DNA of 64,000 nt from Pseudorhizobium flavum (GCF_902502825.2 NZ_LR723670.1:2046001-2110000); one strand, 5' to 3'; counted from the stretch's first letter, positions 17,698 through 26,528 are shown. A program made the numbers and translations. Notes: generated by a model not told the origin, from the sequence alone.

Positions 17698-17723
17698 GGA
17701 ACCTTGGAACATTGTCTCGCGTT
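17698..17723 (+). promoter_or_regulatory. EcfG (general stress sigma) promoter of glsB
   Basis: GGAAC (17698-17702), 17 bases, then CGTT (17720-17723): an exact match to the alphaproteobacterial EcfG/RpoE2 consensus, ending 31 bases before the glsB start codon. GlsB/YeaQ-family genes are frequent members of this regulon. Confidence 0.78.
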
Positions 17724-17754
17724 ACCAACGGCAACCACCACAGGAGGGTAAGGC

Positions 17755-18006
17755 ATGGAAGACGCAGGTATCGGCTGGATCGCGGCCATCATCATCGGGG
17801 GTATCGCCGGCTGGCTTGCCGAGCAGTTCATGAAGAGCAATATGGGCATCTTGATGAACATCCTGCTGGGCATCGTCGGCGCCATCATCGCCAACGCTCT
17901 GCTTGGCCTTCTCGGCATCAGCCTTGGCGGCTGGATCGGCTATCTCATCGCCGGCTTTATCGGTGCATGTATCCTGATCTGGGTCGGGCGAATGATCCGA
18001 CGCTAG
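17755..18006 (+). CDS. GlsB/YeaQ/YmgE family membrane stress protein
   Basis: An 83-residue, very hydrophobic protein with three predicted membrane segments. It has the Gly-rich family patterns IIIGGIAGWLAEQFM and NILLGIVGAIIANALLGLLG, and ends VGRMIRR. The family (formerly named transglycosylase-associated protein) is stress-induced and of unknown biochemical role. AGGAGGG lies just before the ATG. The EcfG promoter upstream indicates control by the general stress response. It is convergent with the DUF924 gene, 16 bases away. Confidence 0.93.
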   Translation: MEDAGIGWIAAIIIGGIAGWLAEQFMKSNMGILMNILLGIVGAIIANALLGLLGISLGGWIGYLIAGFIGACILIWVGRMIRR

Positions 18007-18022
18007 AAGCAACCACTAACGA

Positions 18023-18565
18023 CTAGAAACCGGCGCCGGGCTTCGACAGATAGTCGAGTTCGGCGCTGTTTGATTCGCGACCCAGCAGCGCGTTCCGGTG
18101 GGGGAACCGTCCAAACTCCCGGATTACGGCAAGATGCCGCTCAGCATAGTCCAGATACTCAGGATCCCCGAGTTTACGGAATAATTCGACCGACAGCTCC
18201 TGGTCCGCGAGGCTCTCCGAATGCTCGAAGGGAAGGTAGAAGAAGGCTCGCCGCTCCTCCGGCACTCCCATGTCGGCTCCGGCCTCGAGAGCCAGCCGAG
18301 CCTCGCGCAAAGCTATCCAGTCTGCCGCGAACGCCAGCGGAGTGCCGCGATAGATATTACGTGAAAATTGGTCGAGAACGATGATGCCAGCCAAGCGCTG
18401 GTCAGGCGAGCCTCGCCACTCCGCCACCTCGCCTCGTGCCAGATCCAGGTGCGTCCGGCCAAAATGCGCCGATATTCCGGCGTCGACCTCGGCGGACACC
18501 TGGAACCACTCTTTGCGCGTCAATTCCTCGAACCAGAATCGTAGAACGGTGTGGGGCGCTTCCAT
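18023..18565 (-). CDS. DUF924 family protein
   Basis: A 180-residue helical protein with the family blocks VLRFWFEELTRKEWF, GIIVLDQFSRNIYRGTPLAFA, RAFFYLPFEHSESLADQELSV and FGRFPHRNALLGRES. This is the complete DUF924 pattern (TPR-like fold), with unknown function. AAGGAAACGAA precedes the ATG. It lies 10 bases downstream of the UPF0303 stop on the same strand, so the two are probably co-transcribed. Confidence 0.92.
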   Translation of the reverse strand: MEAPHTVLRFWFEELTRKEWFQVSAEVDAGISAHFGRTHLDLARGEVAEWRGSPDQRLAGIIVLDQFSRNIYRGTPLAFAADWIALREARLALEAGADMGVPEERRAFFYLPFEHSESLADQELSVELFRKLGDPEYLDYAERHLAVIREFGRFPHRNALLGRESNSAELDYLSKPGAGF

Positions 18566-18575
18566 TTCGTTTCCT

Positions 18576-19067
18576 TCAAGACAGTCGTAGAGCGTCGTGG
18601 TCCCGGTCGAGCATGCGGCACAAAGCCTCGACCACCAGATTGTGATCTTCCCGCTGCGGCAATCCCGAAACGGTGACGGCGCCGATGCATCCCGTGCCCG
18701 TCAACGCGATCGGGAAGCTGCCACCATGCGTCGCGTAGTCGGCGGATGGAAGCCCGTACTTCGCTTCAATGGTGGTGCCTTGCTGGGAAAGCGCCAACCC
18801 GACGGCATAGCTCGACCGGAAAAAGCGAAGGGTGACGGCCCGCTTTCGCCGTACCCACGAGGCATTGTCCGCTGTCGTACCGGATAGGGCGCAGTAGAAG
18901 ACCGGCATGGAATGGAGATGGATGTCGACCACCACGCCCGCACCTCGCTCCAGGGCCATGTCCCGCAGCAAGGAGCCAAGCCTCCAGGCCATCTCTCCAT
19001 CGAACTGCGGGAAGGCAAGCGCGCGCTCCTGCTCCAGTATCTTCTCCAGGTCTTTATCTTCAGTCAT
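18576..19067 (-). CDS. UPF0303 / heme-degrading-domain (HbpS-like) protein
   Basis: A 163-residue protein of the UPF0303 family (PF03928 fold, related to GlcG/HbpS). It has the characteristic RAVTLRFFRSSYAVGLALS, YATHGGSFPIAL and GTGCIGAVTVSGLPQREDHNLVVEAL. HbpS-type relatives bind heme or cobalamin; a function for this subfamily is not established. The start at 19067 fits the usual family length; an upstream ATG at 19097 would add ten residues, and neither has a strong ribosome binding site. It is the first gene of a likely two-gene unit with the DUF924 gene. Confidence 0.85.
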   Translation of the reverse strand: MTEDKDLEKILEQERALAFPQFDGEMAWRLGSLLRDMALERGAGVVVDIHLHSMPVFYCALSGTTADNASWVRRKRAVTLRFFRSSYAVGLALSQQGTTIEAKYGLPSADYATHGGSFPIALTGTGCIGAVTVSGLPQREDHNLVVEALCRMLDRDHDALRLS

Positions 19068-19339
19068 TCCAATATCCGCTGTGTTCTGTCCGAGCATTCA
19101 TGACGAACCAGGGGGATAAGTAAAGCCCGGGGGAGTATCGCATTGGGACAGGATCCATCTTGGCCTTGGGCGATGTGTGAACAGGTCCTTCACCAAGGCC
19201 TTGCCTTTATGCGCATGGACGTTGAACAATGAGCCGAAGCAACGTTAGCTCCCGTCAGCCGGCCAGCTACCGGTCAGGGGCTCGCGGACCCACTGCTCGG
19301 AAGAGTTGGTGAGCCCCGCCAATGCGCACGAGGAACGGC

Positions 19340-19822
19340 ATGTCAGACGACCATCATGATCATCCAGTCCCCGGTACAGACTGGCGCGACAACGGCGTCA
19401 AGGTCATACCCGGCAACTCGCTGGATCCGAACACCGCCCAGACGCCTGGAATGAACCGCGCCACCGCGATCAATCATGCGCGCGCCGGAGCGGAGAAGAT
19501 CTGGGCCGGCACCGTCACGATCCACGCCAACGCCAAGACCGGAGCCCACCACCACGGGGATCTCGAAAGCATCATCTATGTCGTCAAGGGCAAAGCACGG
19601 ATGCGCTGGGGCAACAATCTGGAGTTCGTGGCAGAGGCAGGCCCTGGCGATTTCATCTACGTCCCGCCCTTCGTGCCCCACCAGGAAATCAACGCCAGCC
19701 GGGATGAAACCCTGGAATGCGTCCTCGTTCGATCGGGTCAGGAACCCGTCGTCGTCAACCTGGACATAGAACCGGTGGAGAAGCCCGAAGAGGTCTTATG
19801 GAAGGATCCGATCCACCGCTGA
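19340..19822 (+). CDS. Cupin-domain protein
   Basis: A 160-residue single-domain cupin. The metal-binding motif 1 is visible as GAHHHGDLESIIYVVKG (His, His, Glu) and motif 2 as PPFVPHQEINA (His). GAGGAACGGC precedes the ATG, which excludes the ATG 18 bases upstream. The His-rich start (MSDDHHDHP) may also bind metal. The substrate is unknown; such proteins are often small dioxygenases, isomerases or sensors. It is divergent from UPF0303 across a 272-base gap that contains only an 8-bp inverted repeat (GGCCTTGG at 19162, CCAAGGCC at 19193). Confidence 0.88.
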   Translation: MSDDHHDHPVPGTDWRDNGVKVIPGNSLDPNTAQTPGMNRATAINHARAGAEKIWAGTVTIHANAKTGAHHHGDLESIIYVVKGKARMRWGNNLEFVAEAGPGDFIYVPPFVPHQEINASRDETLECVLVRSGQEPVVVNLDIEPVEKPEEVLWKDPIHR

Positions 19823-19858
19823 ACGTCGCGGCGAGCGGTCGCCGTGTCGTCGCTTATG

Positions 19859-20521
19859 CTAACGGAATCGAATGGATAGCCGGCCGCCGGCGCCTACTGC
19901 CACCCGAACCTCCCCATAGTGCGGAAGCTTCGGATAGTCGGTTTTGACGGGATGCTGGTGGGTTGCCGTGATCACCGTGATGTCGGTTCCAGCGGCTTCC
20001 GCAGCCGCGACACCGGCAAGGACATCCTCGAAGACCATTGCATCGGCCGCGTCCACCGCCAGTCGCTCCAGGCCTAGCTGGTAGCACCGAGGGTGGGGCT
20101 TCCCGACCTCAACATCCTCTGCAGTCACCATGATACGGGGTTGCGGCAGGCCGGCGGCGGCGAGCCTTGCGCGCGCGAGATCCATAGGCGCCGATGTCAC
20201 GATCGCCCAGCGTTCCGGCGGCAGGGACGCCAGGAAATCAGCCGCGCCCTCGATCGCAACGACACCCTCAACGTCTTCGATTTCGCCACGAAGGATTTCA
20301 GCTGCCTCCACCACCGGATCAATCCCGGGGAGGTTCAGGGCCGTAATGGTATCGATGCCGCGCTTGCCGTGCATGGTCGGCAGGAAAGTCGCAAGATCCA
20401 AGCCCTGCCGCGTGGCCCATCGACCCCAAACCCGCTCCGCCGCGGCAATCGAATTGAGGAGGGTGCCGTCCATGTCGAACAGGAAGCCGCCATAGGTCTT
20501 GGTGCTGGGAAACTGGTACAT
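19859..20521 (-). CDS. HAD-superfamily phosphatase (DOG-like)
   Basis: A 220-residue subfamily IA HAD hydrolase. Motif I is FLFDMDGTLLNS (Asp nucleophile in DMDGT). Motif II is AIVTSAP, motif III the Lys in VGKPHPRCYQLG, and motif IV VFEDVLAGVAAAEAAG. A helical cap (about 20-90) resembles sugar-phosphate and glycerol-phosphate phosphatases. The substrate is not predictable. It lies 102 bases downstream of the MetF-like gene on the same strand and might be carried on its transcript. It is convergent with the cupin gene. Confidence 0.9.
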   Translation of the reverse strand: MYQFPSTKTYGGFLFDMDGTLLNSIAAAERVWGRWATRQGLDLATFLPTMHGKRGIDTITALNLPGIDPVVEAAEILRGEIEDVEGVVAIEGAADFLASLPPERWAIVTSAPMDLARARLAAAGLPQPRIMVTAEDVEVGKPHPRCYQLGLERLAVDAADAMVFEDVLAGVAAAEAAGTDITVITATHQHPVKTDYPKLPHYGEVRVAVGAGGRLSIRFR

Positions 20522-20623
20522 CAGAAGGTGTGGGTCCGCCGGCGCGTCTGTTCATGCCGCTGCCAAGCGCGACCACCCTTCATATTTCTGATGCGCTACG
20601 CATGCAAGCTGACAGCGGCGGCA

Positions 20624-21538
20624 CTAATCCTGGTGGGACGCCCCGTCCCTCACTCTCGCCAGCCAGTCCGCACTTGCCTGTATCCCGCCCAGCGGAAACA
20701 CATGCACCCGCTCAATGGAACTTTCCGGGTAAGCTGCGCGATGGGCGGCGATGTCCACGAGGAAGTCCGTCGGTTCGTACGGAACCAGCAGCTTGCGCAG
20801 GTCGAGAGCCCGCTTCTGCAGGACGTTTAGCGACGGCCCAACGCCACAGGCTACGGCATACTTTATCAGTGTCTGCAGCTTTGTCGGACCAGCGACACCG
20901 ACATGGATAGGGAGAGTGATCCCGGCGGCCGCGATACGTTCAGCCCAGGCAATTACCGGTGCCGCCTCGAACGCGAATTGCGTGACGATGGCCATCTCGG
21001 CATCCGTGCGCTCGGAGAAGGACTGCTTCCACTTGAGCGCCTCATCGACAACGCCTGTACCACCGTCACGATCGATGTCCTTGTTCCCTTCGGGATGGCC
21101 GGCCACGTGCAGCCGGTCAAAGCCGAGCCGGTCGAACACGCCCGTTTCCAGCATTGCGATCGAGCTGTCGAGGTCGCCAGCCGGGGTCGACACACCGCCG
21201 CCCAGCAGCAGCGCCTGCGTGACACCCGCCTCCTCCCGATAGCGCCTTACCCAGGTCTCCAGCGTCAGGCGATCCGGGATGATCCGCGCCGGAAGGTGCG
21301 GCATCGGCTGGAAGCCCTCTTCCGTCAGGCGGCGCGCGGTCGCCACCATGTCATCGATCGGCGTATCGCGGATATGAGCCACGTAGACCCGCGTCCCCTC
21401 CGGCAGGATCTGCCGGAAGTCACTGATCTTGGCCGCGGTCCGCGGCATGACTTCAATGGAACAGTCCGTGAGCACGGATGCCAGCGAGGCTGAGTTCTCA
21501 GTCGTCGCGTCGTTGCGAAACACGCTTGTCATTCCCAT
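20624..21538 (-). CDS. MetF-like methylenetetrahydrofolate reductase family protein
   Basis: A 304-residue TIM-barrel protein of the MTHFR family. SIEVMPRTAAK occupies the place of the MetF catalytic Glu block, and MPHLPARIIP, ALLLGGGVSTPAGDL, VAGHPEGN and VTQFAFEA follow the flavin/folate-binding pattern. The ATG at 21538 is best placed after AGGG. It lies 96 bases downstream of the LigM-like gene. In Sphingobium, a metF gene is linked with ligM so that the 5-methyl-tetrahydrofolate produced by O-demethylation is oxidised to 5,10-methylene-tetrahydrofolate; the same division of labour is inferred here. It is too divergent to be assumed the housekeeping methionine-pathway enzyme. Confidence 0.85.
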   Translation of the reverse strand: MGMTSVFRNDATTENSASLASVLTDCSIEVMPRTAAKISDFRQILPEGTRVYVAHIRDTPIDDMVATARRLTEEGFQPMPHLPARIIPDRLTLETWVRRYREEAGVTQALLLGGGVSTPAGDLDSSIAMLETGVFDRLGFDRLHVAGHPEGNKDIDRDGGTGVVDEALKWKQSFSERTDAEMAIVTQFAFEAAPVIAWAERIAAAGITLPIHVGVAGPTKLQTLIKYAVACGVGPSLNVLQKRALDLRKLLVPYEPTDFLVDIAAHRAAYPESSIERVHVFPLGGIQASADWLARVRDGASHQD

Positions 21539-21634
21539 GGCCAACCCTAGACGTCCGACGTTCGAGCGGACGCTCCTCGTAAAGCAACAGAAACCAAGCA
21601 ACGGGCGCGCCTGGCACGCCCGTCACCAGCCGGC

Positions 21635-23047
21635 TCAGCCGGCCTTTTTCGTGCGCCAGCTCTCTGCATAGTTCTCGCGAGCTTCCCGGGCATAGGGGGT
21701 TGGCGACACACGCACACGGATCTCCGCCTGCTTGTGGCGTTCCGTCGATGTCTTGCCGGTGCCGCCGTTCGGCTCGCCCCAGATCATCGTCAGCACATCG
21801 CCTTCCTGGACATCGGCATCGACTACGCCGAGCGACAGCATGCAGCGTTCGTTGTAGCTGTAGCCGTTGAACATCGACATGCCGACCATCTTGCCGTCGT
21901 GCATGACCATGTCGGCACTGGTGGAGGCATAGTTGGGCTGCGGGAAGTCGATCCACTTGTAATGGTCCTCTCCCGGTTGGAAGGCCGATGCAATGACCTT
22001 AACGACGTCCTCCGCATTCCATTCGAAGGTGACCTTCTTGCGGTTCCTCCCGTCCTTCATCTTCTCGAGCGCCTGCTTGCCGATGAAGTCGGACTTCCAG
22101 CCGATGTAGAAGCCGTATCCGAGTTCGAAGGGGTTGACGTAGTAGTCTTCGATGTTGCTGGACACGAAGCTGCCGCCGATCGCCCCCGTCGCCTCATAGC
22201 TGTCGGCGCCCAGCCAGTCGCGGTACTCCTTCATCATCCCGTCACCGGTGTAGATTCCCGGCAGCGGCGACGGAATCCAGCCAGATTCCAGCGTGTTCGT
22301 GGAGTACGCGCGGCTGCCGACCTGGTGAAGGTCGACACCGGCATCGCGCGCGGACTGCAGGATCACGCTGCGGATATACTCAAGATCAGCGTAAGGCCCC
22401 CAGATCTCGAGGCCAGGTGCGCCCGCCATGCCGTGACGAAGTGCCTGCACCCGCTTGGAGCCGACATTGATCCAGTCGACGTGGAAGAACTTGATGTCCG
22501 GAACCGGACCGCCATTCATCTTCTCGAAGATTTTCGGTGCATCCGGACCCTGGATCTGGAACCGATAGTGGGTGCGGTAGACCGCCTTGCCGTCCGGTCG
22601 CGAGGGCGAGCGTGGATCGCGATGTATACGCACGTTCCACTTGCCGATTGCCTGCTGGAACTGCACCCAGTTGGCGGTCGGGGCACGTCCGACGAGGATG
22701 AACTTGTCCTCCCGCTCTCGGAAGATGATCATGTCACCGATCACGTGGCCGGCCGGCGTCACCGGTACGAAGTGCTTTGCACGGTTCAGGTCGAAGTTGG
22801 CGAAGCTGTTGATCCCGACATACTCAAGGAAGTCGGCCGCCTGAGGCCCTTCGACGATCACTTCATCCATGTGGTGGGACTGATCGAACAGGACCGCGGA
22901 TTCGCGCCAAGCACGCTGCTCGTCGCGCCAGTTTGTGAACTCCGGCGCCACTACCGGGTATACATACATTCCGACTTTGGAGTTGCGGAGCATCTCCACG
23001 ACGTTGCCGCTGGCACTGATGACGTCCGAAAGACTGGATCTCGTCAC
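21635..23047 (-). CDS. GcvT-family, tetrahydrofolate-dependent O-demethylase (LigM/DesA-like)
   Basis: A 470-residue single GcvT-fold protein, about 100 residues longer than glycine-cleavage T protein and the same length as vanillate demethylase LigM. Tyr28, Tyr30, Gln56, His59, Arg121 and Tyr248 fall at or within one residue of the positions I recall for LigM active-site residues. The family moves a methyl group from an aryl O-methyl ether to tetrahydrofolate. The start is a GTG at 23047 with GGGAGGAG seven bases upstream. An 18-bp palindrome lies 24 bases before the start and the GntR gene sits just upstream on the same strand. Substrate (vanillate-like, syringate-like or other) unproven. 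Confidence 0.82.
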   Translation of the reverse strand: MTRSSLSDVISASGNVVEMLRNSKVGMYVYPVVAPEFTNWRDEQRAWRESAVLFDQSHHMDEVIVEGPQAADFLEYVGINSFANFDLNRAKHFVPVTPAGHVIGDMIIFREREDKFILVGRAPTANWVQFQQAIGKWNVRIHRDPRSPSRPDGKAVYRTHYRFQIQGPDAPKIFEKMNGGPVPDIKFFHVDWINVGSKRVQALRHGMAGAPGLEIWGPYADLEYIRSVILQSARDAGVDLHQVGSRAYSTNTLESGWIPSPLPGIYTGDGMMKEYRDWLGADSYEATGAIGGSFVSSNIEDYYVNPFELGYGFYIGWKSDFIGKQALEKMKDGRNRKKVTFEWNAEDVVKVIASAFQPGEDHYKWIDFPQPNYASTSADMVMHDGKMVGMSMFNGYSYNERCMLSLGVVDADVQEGDVLTMIWGEPNGGTGKTSTERHKQAEIRVRVSPTPYAREARENYAESWRTKKAG

Positions 23048-23070
23048 GATATCTCCTCCCTGAGATGAGT

Positions 23071-23088
23071 GATGATGTATACATCATC
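23071..23088. promoter_or_regulatory. GntR/VanR-type operator of the demethylase operon
   Basis: GATGATGTATACATCATC is a perfect 18-bp palindrome with the core TGTATACA typical of FadR/VanR-group GntR sites (VanR operators centre on TTGTATACAA). It lies between the GntR gene and the LigM-like gene, 24-41 bases before the latter's start codon, where a bound dimer would block transcription. Confidence 0.82.
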
Positions 23089-23193
23089 CTCATTCAGGGC
23101 AAAACATCAAGAGGGCTGACGGCGAATTCTCTCAAGCGTCATCGCAACCCTGTATGCACGGGGAGCCAGTCTGCCTTGATTGATCACTGGAAA

Positions 23194-23934
23194 TCAGCTG
23201 TTGAGAAGCGCCAGCCCCGGGACACGGAGTATGAGGTCGGGGTCCTCGAGGGTCACATATTCGAGATTTCGGCGGGCAATCCGCGCATGCTCCCGCGCAA
23301 TGAACTCTGCACGGGTGCCCTCCCGTGAACCGATCGCCGATACCAGCGCGCGATGCTGCTCCTGCGCCACATGGAGCGACTGCCTGAAGACATCGATATT
23401 CGTTCGGTCAGAGAGGAACGCCGAGGGTGAAGCGAAGGGCAGACGCGTTGCGCGATCGATTTCGCGCTGCAGGACCGCACTGCCGGAGAGCTCCACCAGG
23501 ATGCGATGGAACTGCCCGTTGAGCTCCGAATAGGCCTCGAAATCCACGTCGTTGGGTGCCGCACCGAAACAGTCATCCAACTGGATCAGCACCTCTTCCA
23601 TCTCCTGCAGCCGCCTCGCCGGCGCTCCGCGCTCGGCTGCGAGCCGCGCCGCCGTCCCTTCGAGCACGCCACGCAATTCGATCGCGTCTACGACATCGGC
23701 AAACGTGAAGCTGCGGACAACGAAACCGCCATTAGCGAGCCGGTCCAGCAACCCCTCCTCGGCCAGGCGCGACATCGCCTCGCGAATCGGAGTTCGGGAA
23801 ATCTGCAGCGTCTCGGCAAGCGGGACCTCGAAAAGGCGCGTGCCGCCGGGAAAGTCACCATTCAGGATACGCTTGCGAAGCTCCATCAGCGCCGCAAGTG
23901 TGTGCGTCGTCCGCCCCGTATCCTCGATCGACAT
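23194..23934 (-). CDS. GntR-family regulator, FCD (FadR/VanR) type
   Basis: A 246-residue regulator. The N-terminal winged helix (LRKRILNGDFPGGTRLFEVPLAETL, recognition segment ISRTPIREAMSRLAEEGLLDR) precedes an FCD ligand domain (about residues 80-225), with the metal-type residues in ELNGQFHRILVEL and the HRALVSAI helix. Divergent from the MFS gene and upstream of the LigM-like gene on the same strand, it most likely represses that operon through the palindrome at 23071, as VanR does for vanillate genes. The inducer is inferred to be a methoxylated aromatic acid or its product. Confidence 0.92.
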   Translation of the reverse strand: MSIEDTGRTTHTLAALMELRKRILNGDFPGGTRLFEVPLAETLQISRTPIREAMSRLAEEGLLDRLANGGFVVRSFTFADVVDAIELRGVLEGTAARLAAERGAPARRLQEMEEVLIQLDDCFGAAPNDVDFEAYSELNGQFHRILVELSGSAVLQREIDRATRLPFASPSAFLSDRTNIDVFRQSLHVAQEQHRALVSAIGSREGTRAEFIAREHARIARRNLEYVTLEDPDLILRVPGLALLNS

Positions 23935-24138
23935 GGTCCTGCCCCTGTTTCCTTGCCCGAAAATCTAGCCGGGGACCCGGATGCCCGCAAGCATATTTGC
24001 CACGCTGCATACATCCGCGGCTGCCAGACCTTGGCGTATCGATCTCTCCCCTATACCAACTCTTCCGGGACATCTGCCCGGCCGCCGAGTCGCGTGCAGG
24101 CGCGCTCGCCCACCGGGGATGAAATTGAAGATTAGGCA

Positions 24139-25308
24139 ATGACGACACGCTGGAGCCACGTCACCATAGCGGTGCTGGGAGGAGTTGCTGCGGCTGTGCA
24201 TGTCGGCAAGGTTCCGCCTGCCTTGCCGCTTCTGCGCGAGGAACTGCAACTGGATCTTGTCGCTGCCGGCTGGCTCATGGGGCTGGTCGCGCTGATGGGC
24301 GGTCTTCTGGGCCTCGTCATGGGGCGGCTCGCCGACCGCGTCACGCACCGGCGCGCGATGATACTCAGCCTCTTCCTCCTGACATGCGGGAGCATGGCGG
24401 GTCTGTTCGCACACTCGGCTGCAATGCTCTTCGCCAGTCGAATCGTAGAGGGCTTTGGATTGATCCTGGCCGTCGTCGCTGCGCCTGCGCTCATTACGAG
24501 CGCGACCGAGGCCCGCGATCGCGGGCTCGCTTTTGCAATCTGGGCCGCCTGGTTGCCGGTCGGTGTCGGTGGAATGATGCTCGTCTCACCGGTCCTGCTG
24601 CCGGTCTACGGCTGGCGCGGCGCCTGGATCGCCGCTGCACTTTTCACGCTCATACCCCTGGCAGCTCTCCTCCTGTCCAGGCCGATCTCCTCCGTCACCG
24701 GAGCCACGCCGTCATCTTCCCTTCTCGATGGGGCAAGACTGACGGTCGCCCTTCCGACCACCTGGCTGCTTGGCGGAATGTTCCTTCTCTATGCGGCAAG
24801 CTTCATGTCCGTCTTCGGCTTTCTGCCAACGATGCTGATCGAGGAGAGCGGGCTCGCATTGGGCACTGCTTCCGTAATGACGGCAATCGCCGTACTCGCG
24901 AATGTCCCGGGCAACATCGCCGGCGGCTATCTTCTGCGTCTCGGTGCGCGGCGGTGGGCATTGATCGTCATCGCCTTCTTCCTACTGTCGCTGAGCGCCT
25001 TCGTCGTCTTTGCGTCCGAGCTGCCGCTGACGATCCGCTACACGGCCGCATTGCTCTACGCGGCAACCGGCGGGCTTCTTCCCGCCTCGATCATGAGCGC
25101 TCTCCCCGCCTATGCGGCCCGGCAGGACCTCGTCAGCACGATCAGCGGCTTCGTCATGCAGGGCACGAATCTGGGGCAGTTTCTCGGACCGCTGCTCCTC
25201 GCCGCCGTGGTATCCGCCAAGGGCTGGGCCGCGGCACCCCATTATGTCGCTGCGACAGCCCTCTTTGGTATCCTTCTTGCCCTGATGTTCCGGCGCCGGG
25301 AGATCTGA
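24139..25308 (+). CDS. MFS transporter
   Basis: A 389-residue, 12-helix major facilitator. The conserved inter-helix motif is seen as GLVMGRLADRVTHRRAM (residues about 58-74), and a second GNIAGGYLLRLGARRWA motif lies in the C-terminal half. The sequence resembles the cyanate/nitroimidazole-type and related small-solute MFS groups; the substrate cannot be assigned. It is divergent from the GntR gene (204 bases), so it may supply the substrate of the demethylase cassette, but no copy of the operator palindrome is visible in that gap. Confidence 0.88.
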   Translation: MTTRWSHVTIAVLGGVAAAVHVGKVPPALPLLREELQLDLVAAGWLMGLVALMGGLLGLVMGRLADRVTHRRAMILSLFLLTCGSMAGLFAHSAAMLFASRIVEGFGLILAVVAAPALITSATEARDRGLAFAIWAAWLPVGVGGMMLVSPVLLPVYGWRGAWIAAALFTLIPLAALLLSRPISSVTGATPSSSLLDGARLTVALPTTWLLGGMFLLYAASFMSVFGFLPTMLIEESGLALGTASVMTAIAVLANVPGNIAGGYLLRLGARRWALIVIAFFLLSLSAFVVFASELPLTIRYTAALLYAATGGLLPASIMSALPAYAARQDLVSTISGFVMQGTNLGQFLGPLLLAAVVSAKGWAAAPHYVAATALFGILLALMFRRREI

Positions 25309-25325
25309 CTGGGACGGACAAGTTC

Positions 25326-26528
25326 TCACCGGTCTGCAAAACGCATCATGACCGGCCCAGAGGCCAGGGCCACCAAGGACGCACCGAGAAACAGCACCCC
25401 GTAGCCGAGCGCTTCCGCAAGATAGCCGGCGGCGACACCGCCTGCGAGGCTGACGAGCGCATCCATGCTCTGGAACAGTGTGAAGTCGACGCCAGCCTGA
25501 CGGGGATCCGACCATCGCATGAACTGCGCGTAGAGGCCGACGAAGCCGAATGCCATAATGCCCGACGTACTGCCGATAGCGACCCCCATGAGCACCGGCA
25601 CGGGTATCGCGTCCGTCCAACCAGCGAACGCCAGCAGGCTCAGTGCCGCCGCCTGGAGGGCGAGCGCCAGGAGCAGCACTGGACGGATCCCCCATGACCG
25701 AACGCAGACCCCGCCTATCAGCGCAGCGGCCGAGCCGATCAACAGGGTGCCGACACCATTGAGTATCCCGACAGTCGTCAGTTCAACACCCTTGTCGACG
25801 AGAAACGGCCCGATCATCCCGAGCGCCGATTTCTGGGCGAGCACGAAGATCGCCGCGACAATCAGACCTCTCCTCAGGAGCGGTCGCCCAAGGGCGTGAC
25901 CCAGGGATGGCACATGGTGTCGCGCCTCGATTGGCATGTGGCGGACGACACCGAACAGGAAGGGCATGCCGAGCAGTACGACCAATCCTGCCATGGACCA
26001 GGTGGCGAGCCGCCAGTCGGATGTGCCGACGAGATAGAGGAAAAGGCCACCACCCAGCGCGGCACCCAGATATGCGCCACCAACCTGCGCCGCGTTGGCC
26101 CATCCGTGGTGACGCTGGGCCAGGCTCTGCACGGCAAAGCCGTCGCAGGCAATATCGACGGTGGAGGCGGCAAAGGCAACGACGATCAGGATGGTAAAGA
26201 GGCCGGTCCAGTTCGACGCGTCGAGCATCCCGACCGAGATCAGCCCGAGCACGGAGACAAGGCCCCCGACGAGCACGATCGAACCAGATCGATTGCGGCC
26301 GGCTACCGGCAGCCTGTAACGCTCCACCGCTGGCGCCCACAGGAACTTCAGCACCCATGGAAGCGCGATCAGCGAGACGAGACCTATGCGATCGAGCGAT
26401 ACACCCGCCTCACGCATCACGGCGGGGAGCCCCGTCCAGGTCATGCCGCCAATCACACTTTGCGCCACATAGAGAGCGGCGATGCCCGTAAGCAGCACCG
26501 CCGGTGATGGTTGATTCGTCGTCGCCAT
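25326..26528 (-). CDS. RhtX/FptX-family siderophore permease (MFS)
   Basis: A 400-residue, 12-helix protein of the AmpG-related RhtX/FptX group. It has VAQSVIGGMTWTGLPAVMRE at the N-terminus, WVLKFLWAPAVERYRL, and DIACDGFAVQSLAQRHHGWANAAQ. RhtX moves rhizobactin and FptX moves pyochelin across the inner membrane. Its ATG shares one base with the stop of the TonB-dependent receptor gene upstream, so the two are translationally coupled. Together they form a two-gene siderophore uptake unit; no siderophore biosynthesis gene is present, consistent with use of a xenosiderophore. Confidence 0.88.
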   Translation of the reverse strand: MATTNQPSPAVLLTGIAALYVAQSVIGGMTWTGLPAVMREAGVSLDRIGLVSLIALPWVLKFLWAPAVERYRLPVAGRNRSGSIVLVGGLVSVLGLISVGMLDASNWTGLFTILIVVAFAASTVDIACDGFAVQSLAQRHHGWANAAQVGGAYLGAALGGGLFLYLVGTSDWRLATWSMAGLVVLLGMPFLFGVVRHMPIEARHHVPSLGHALGRPLLRRGLIVAAIFVLAQKSALGMIGPFLVDKGVELTTVGILNGVGTLLIGSAAALIGGVCVRSWGIRPVLLLALALQAAALSLLAFAGWTDAIPVPVLMGVAIGSTSGIMAFGFVGLYAQFMRWSDPRQAGVDFTLFQSMDALVSLAGGVAAGYLAEALGYGVLFLGASLVALASGPVMMRFADR

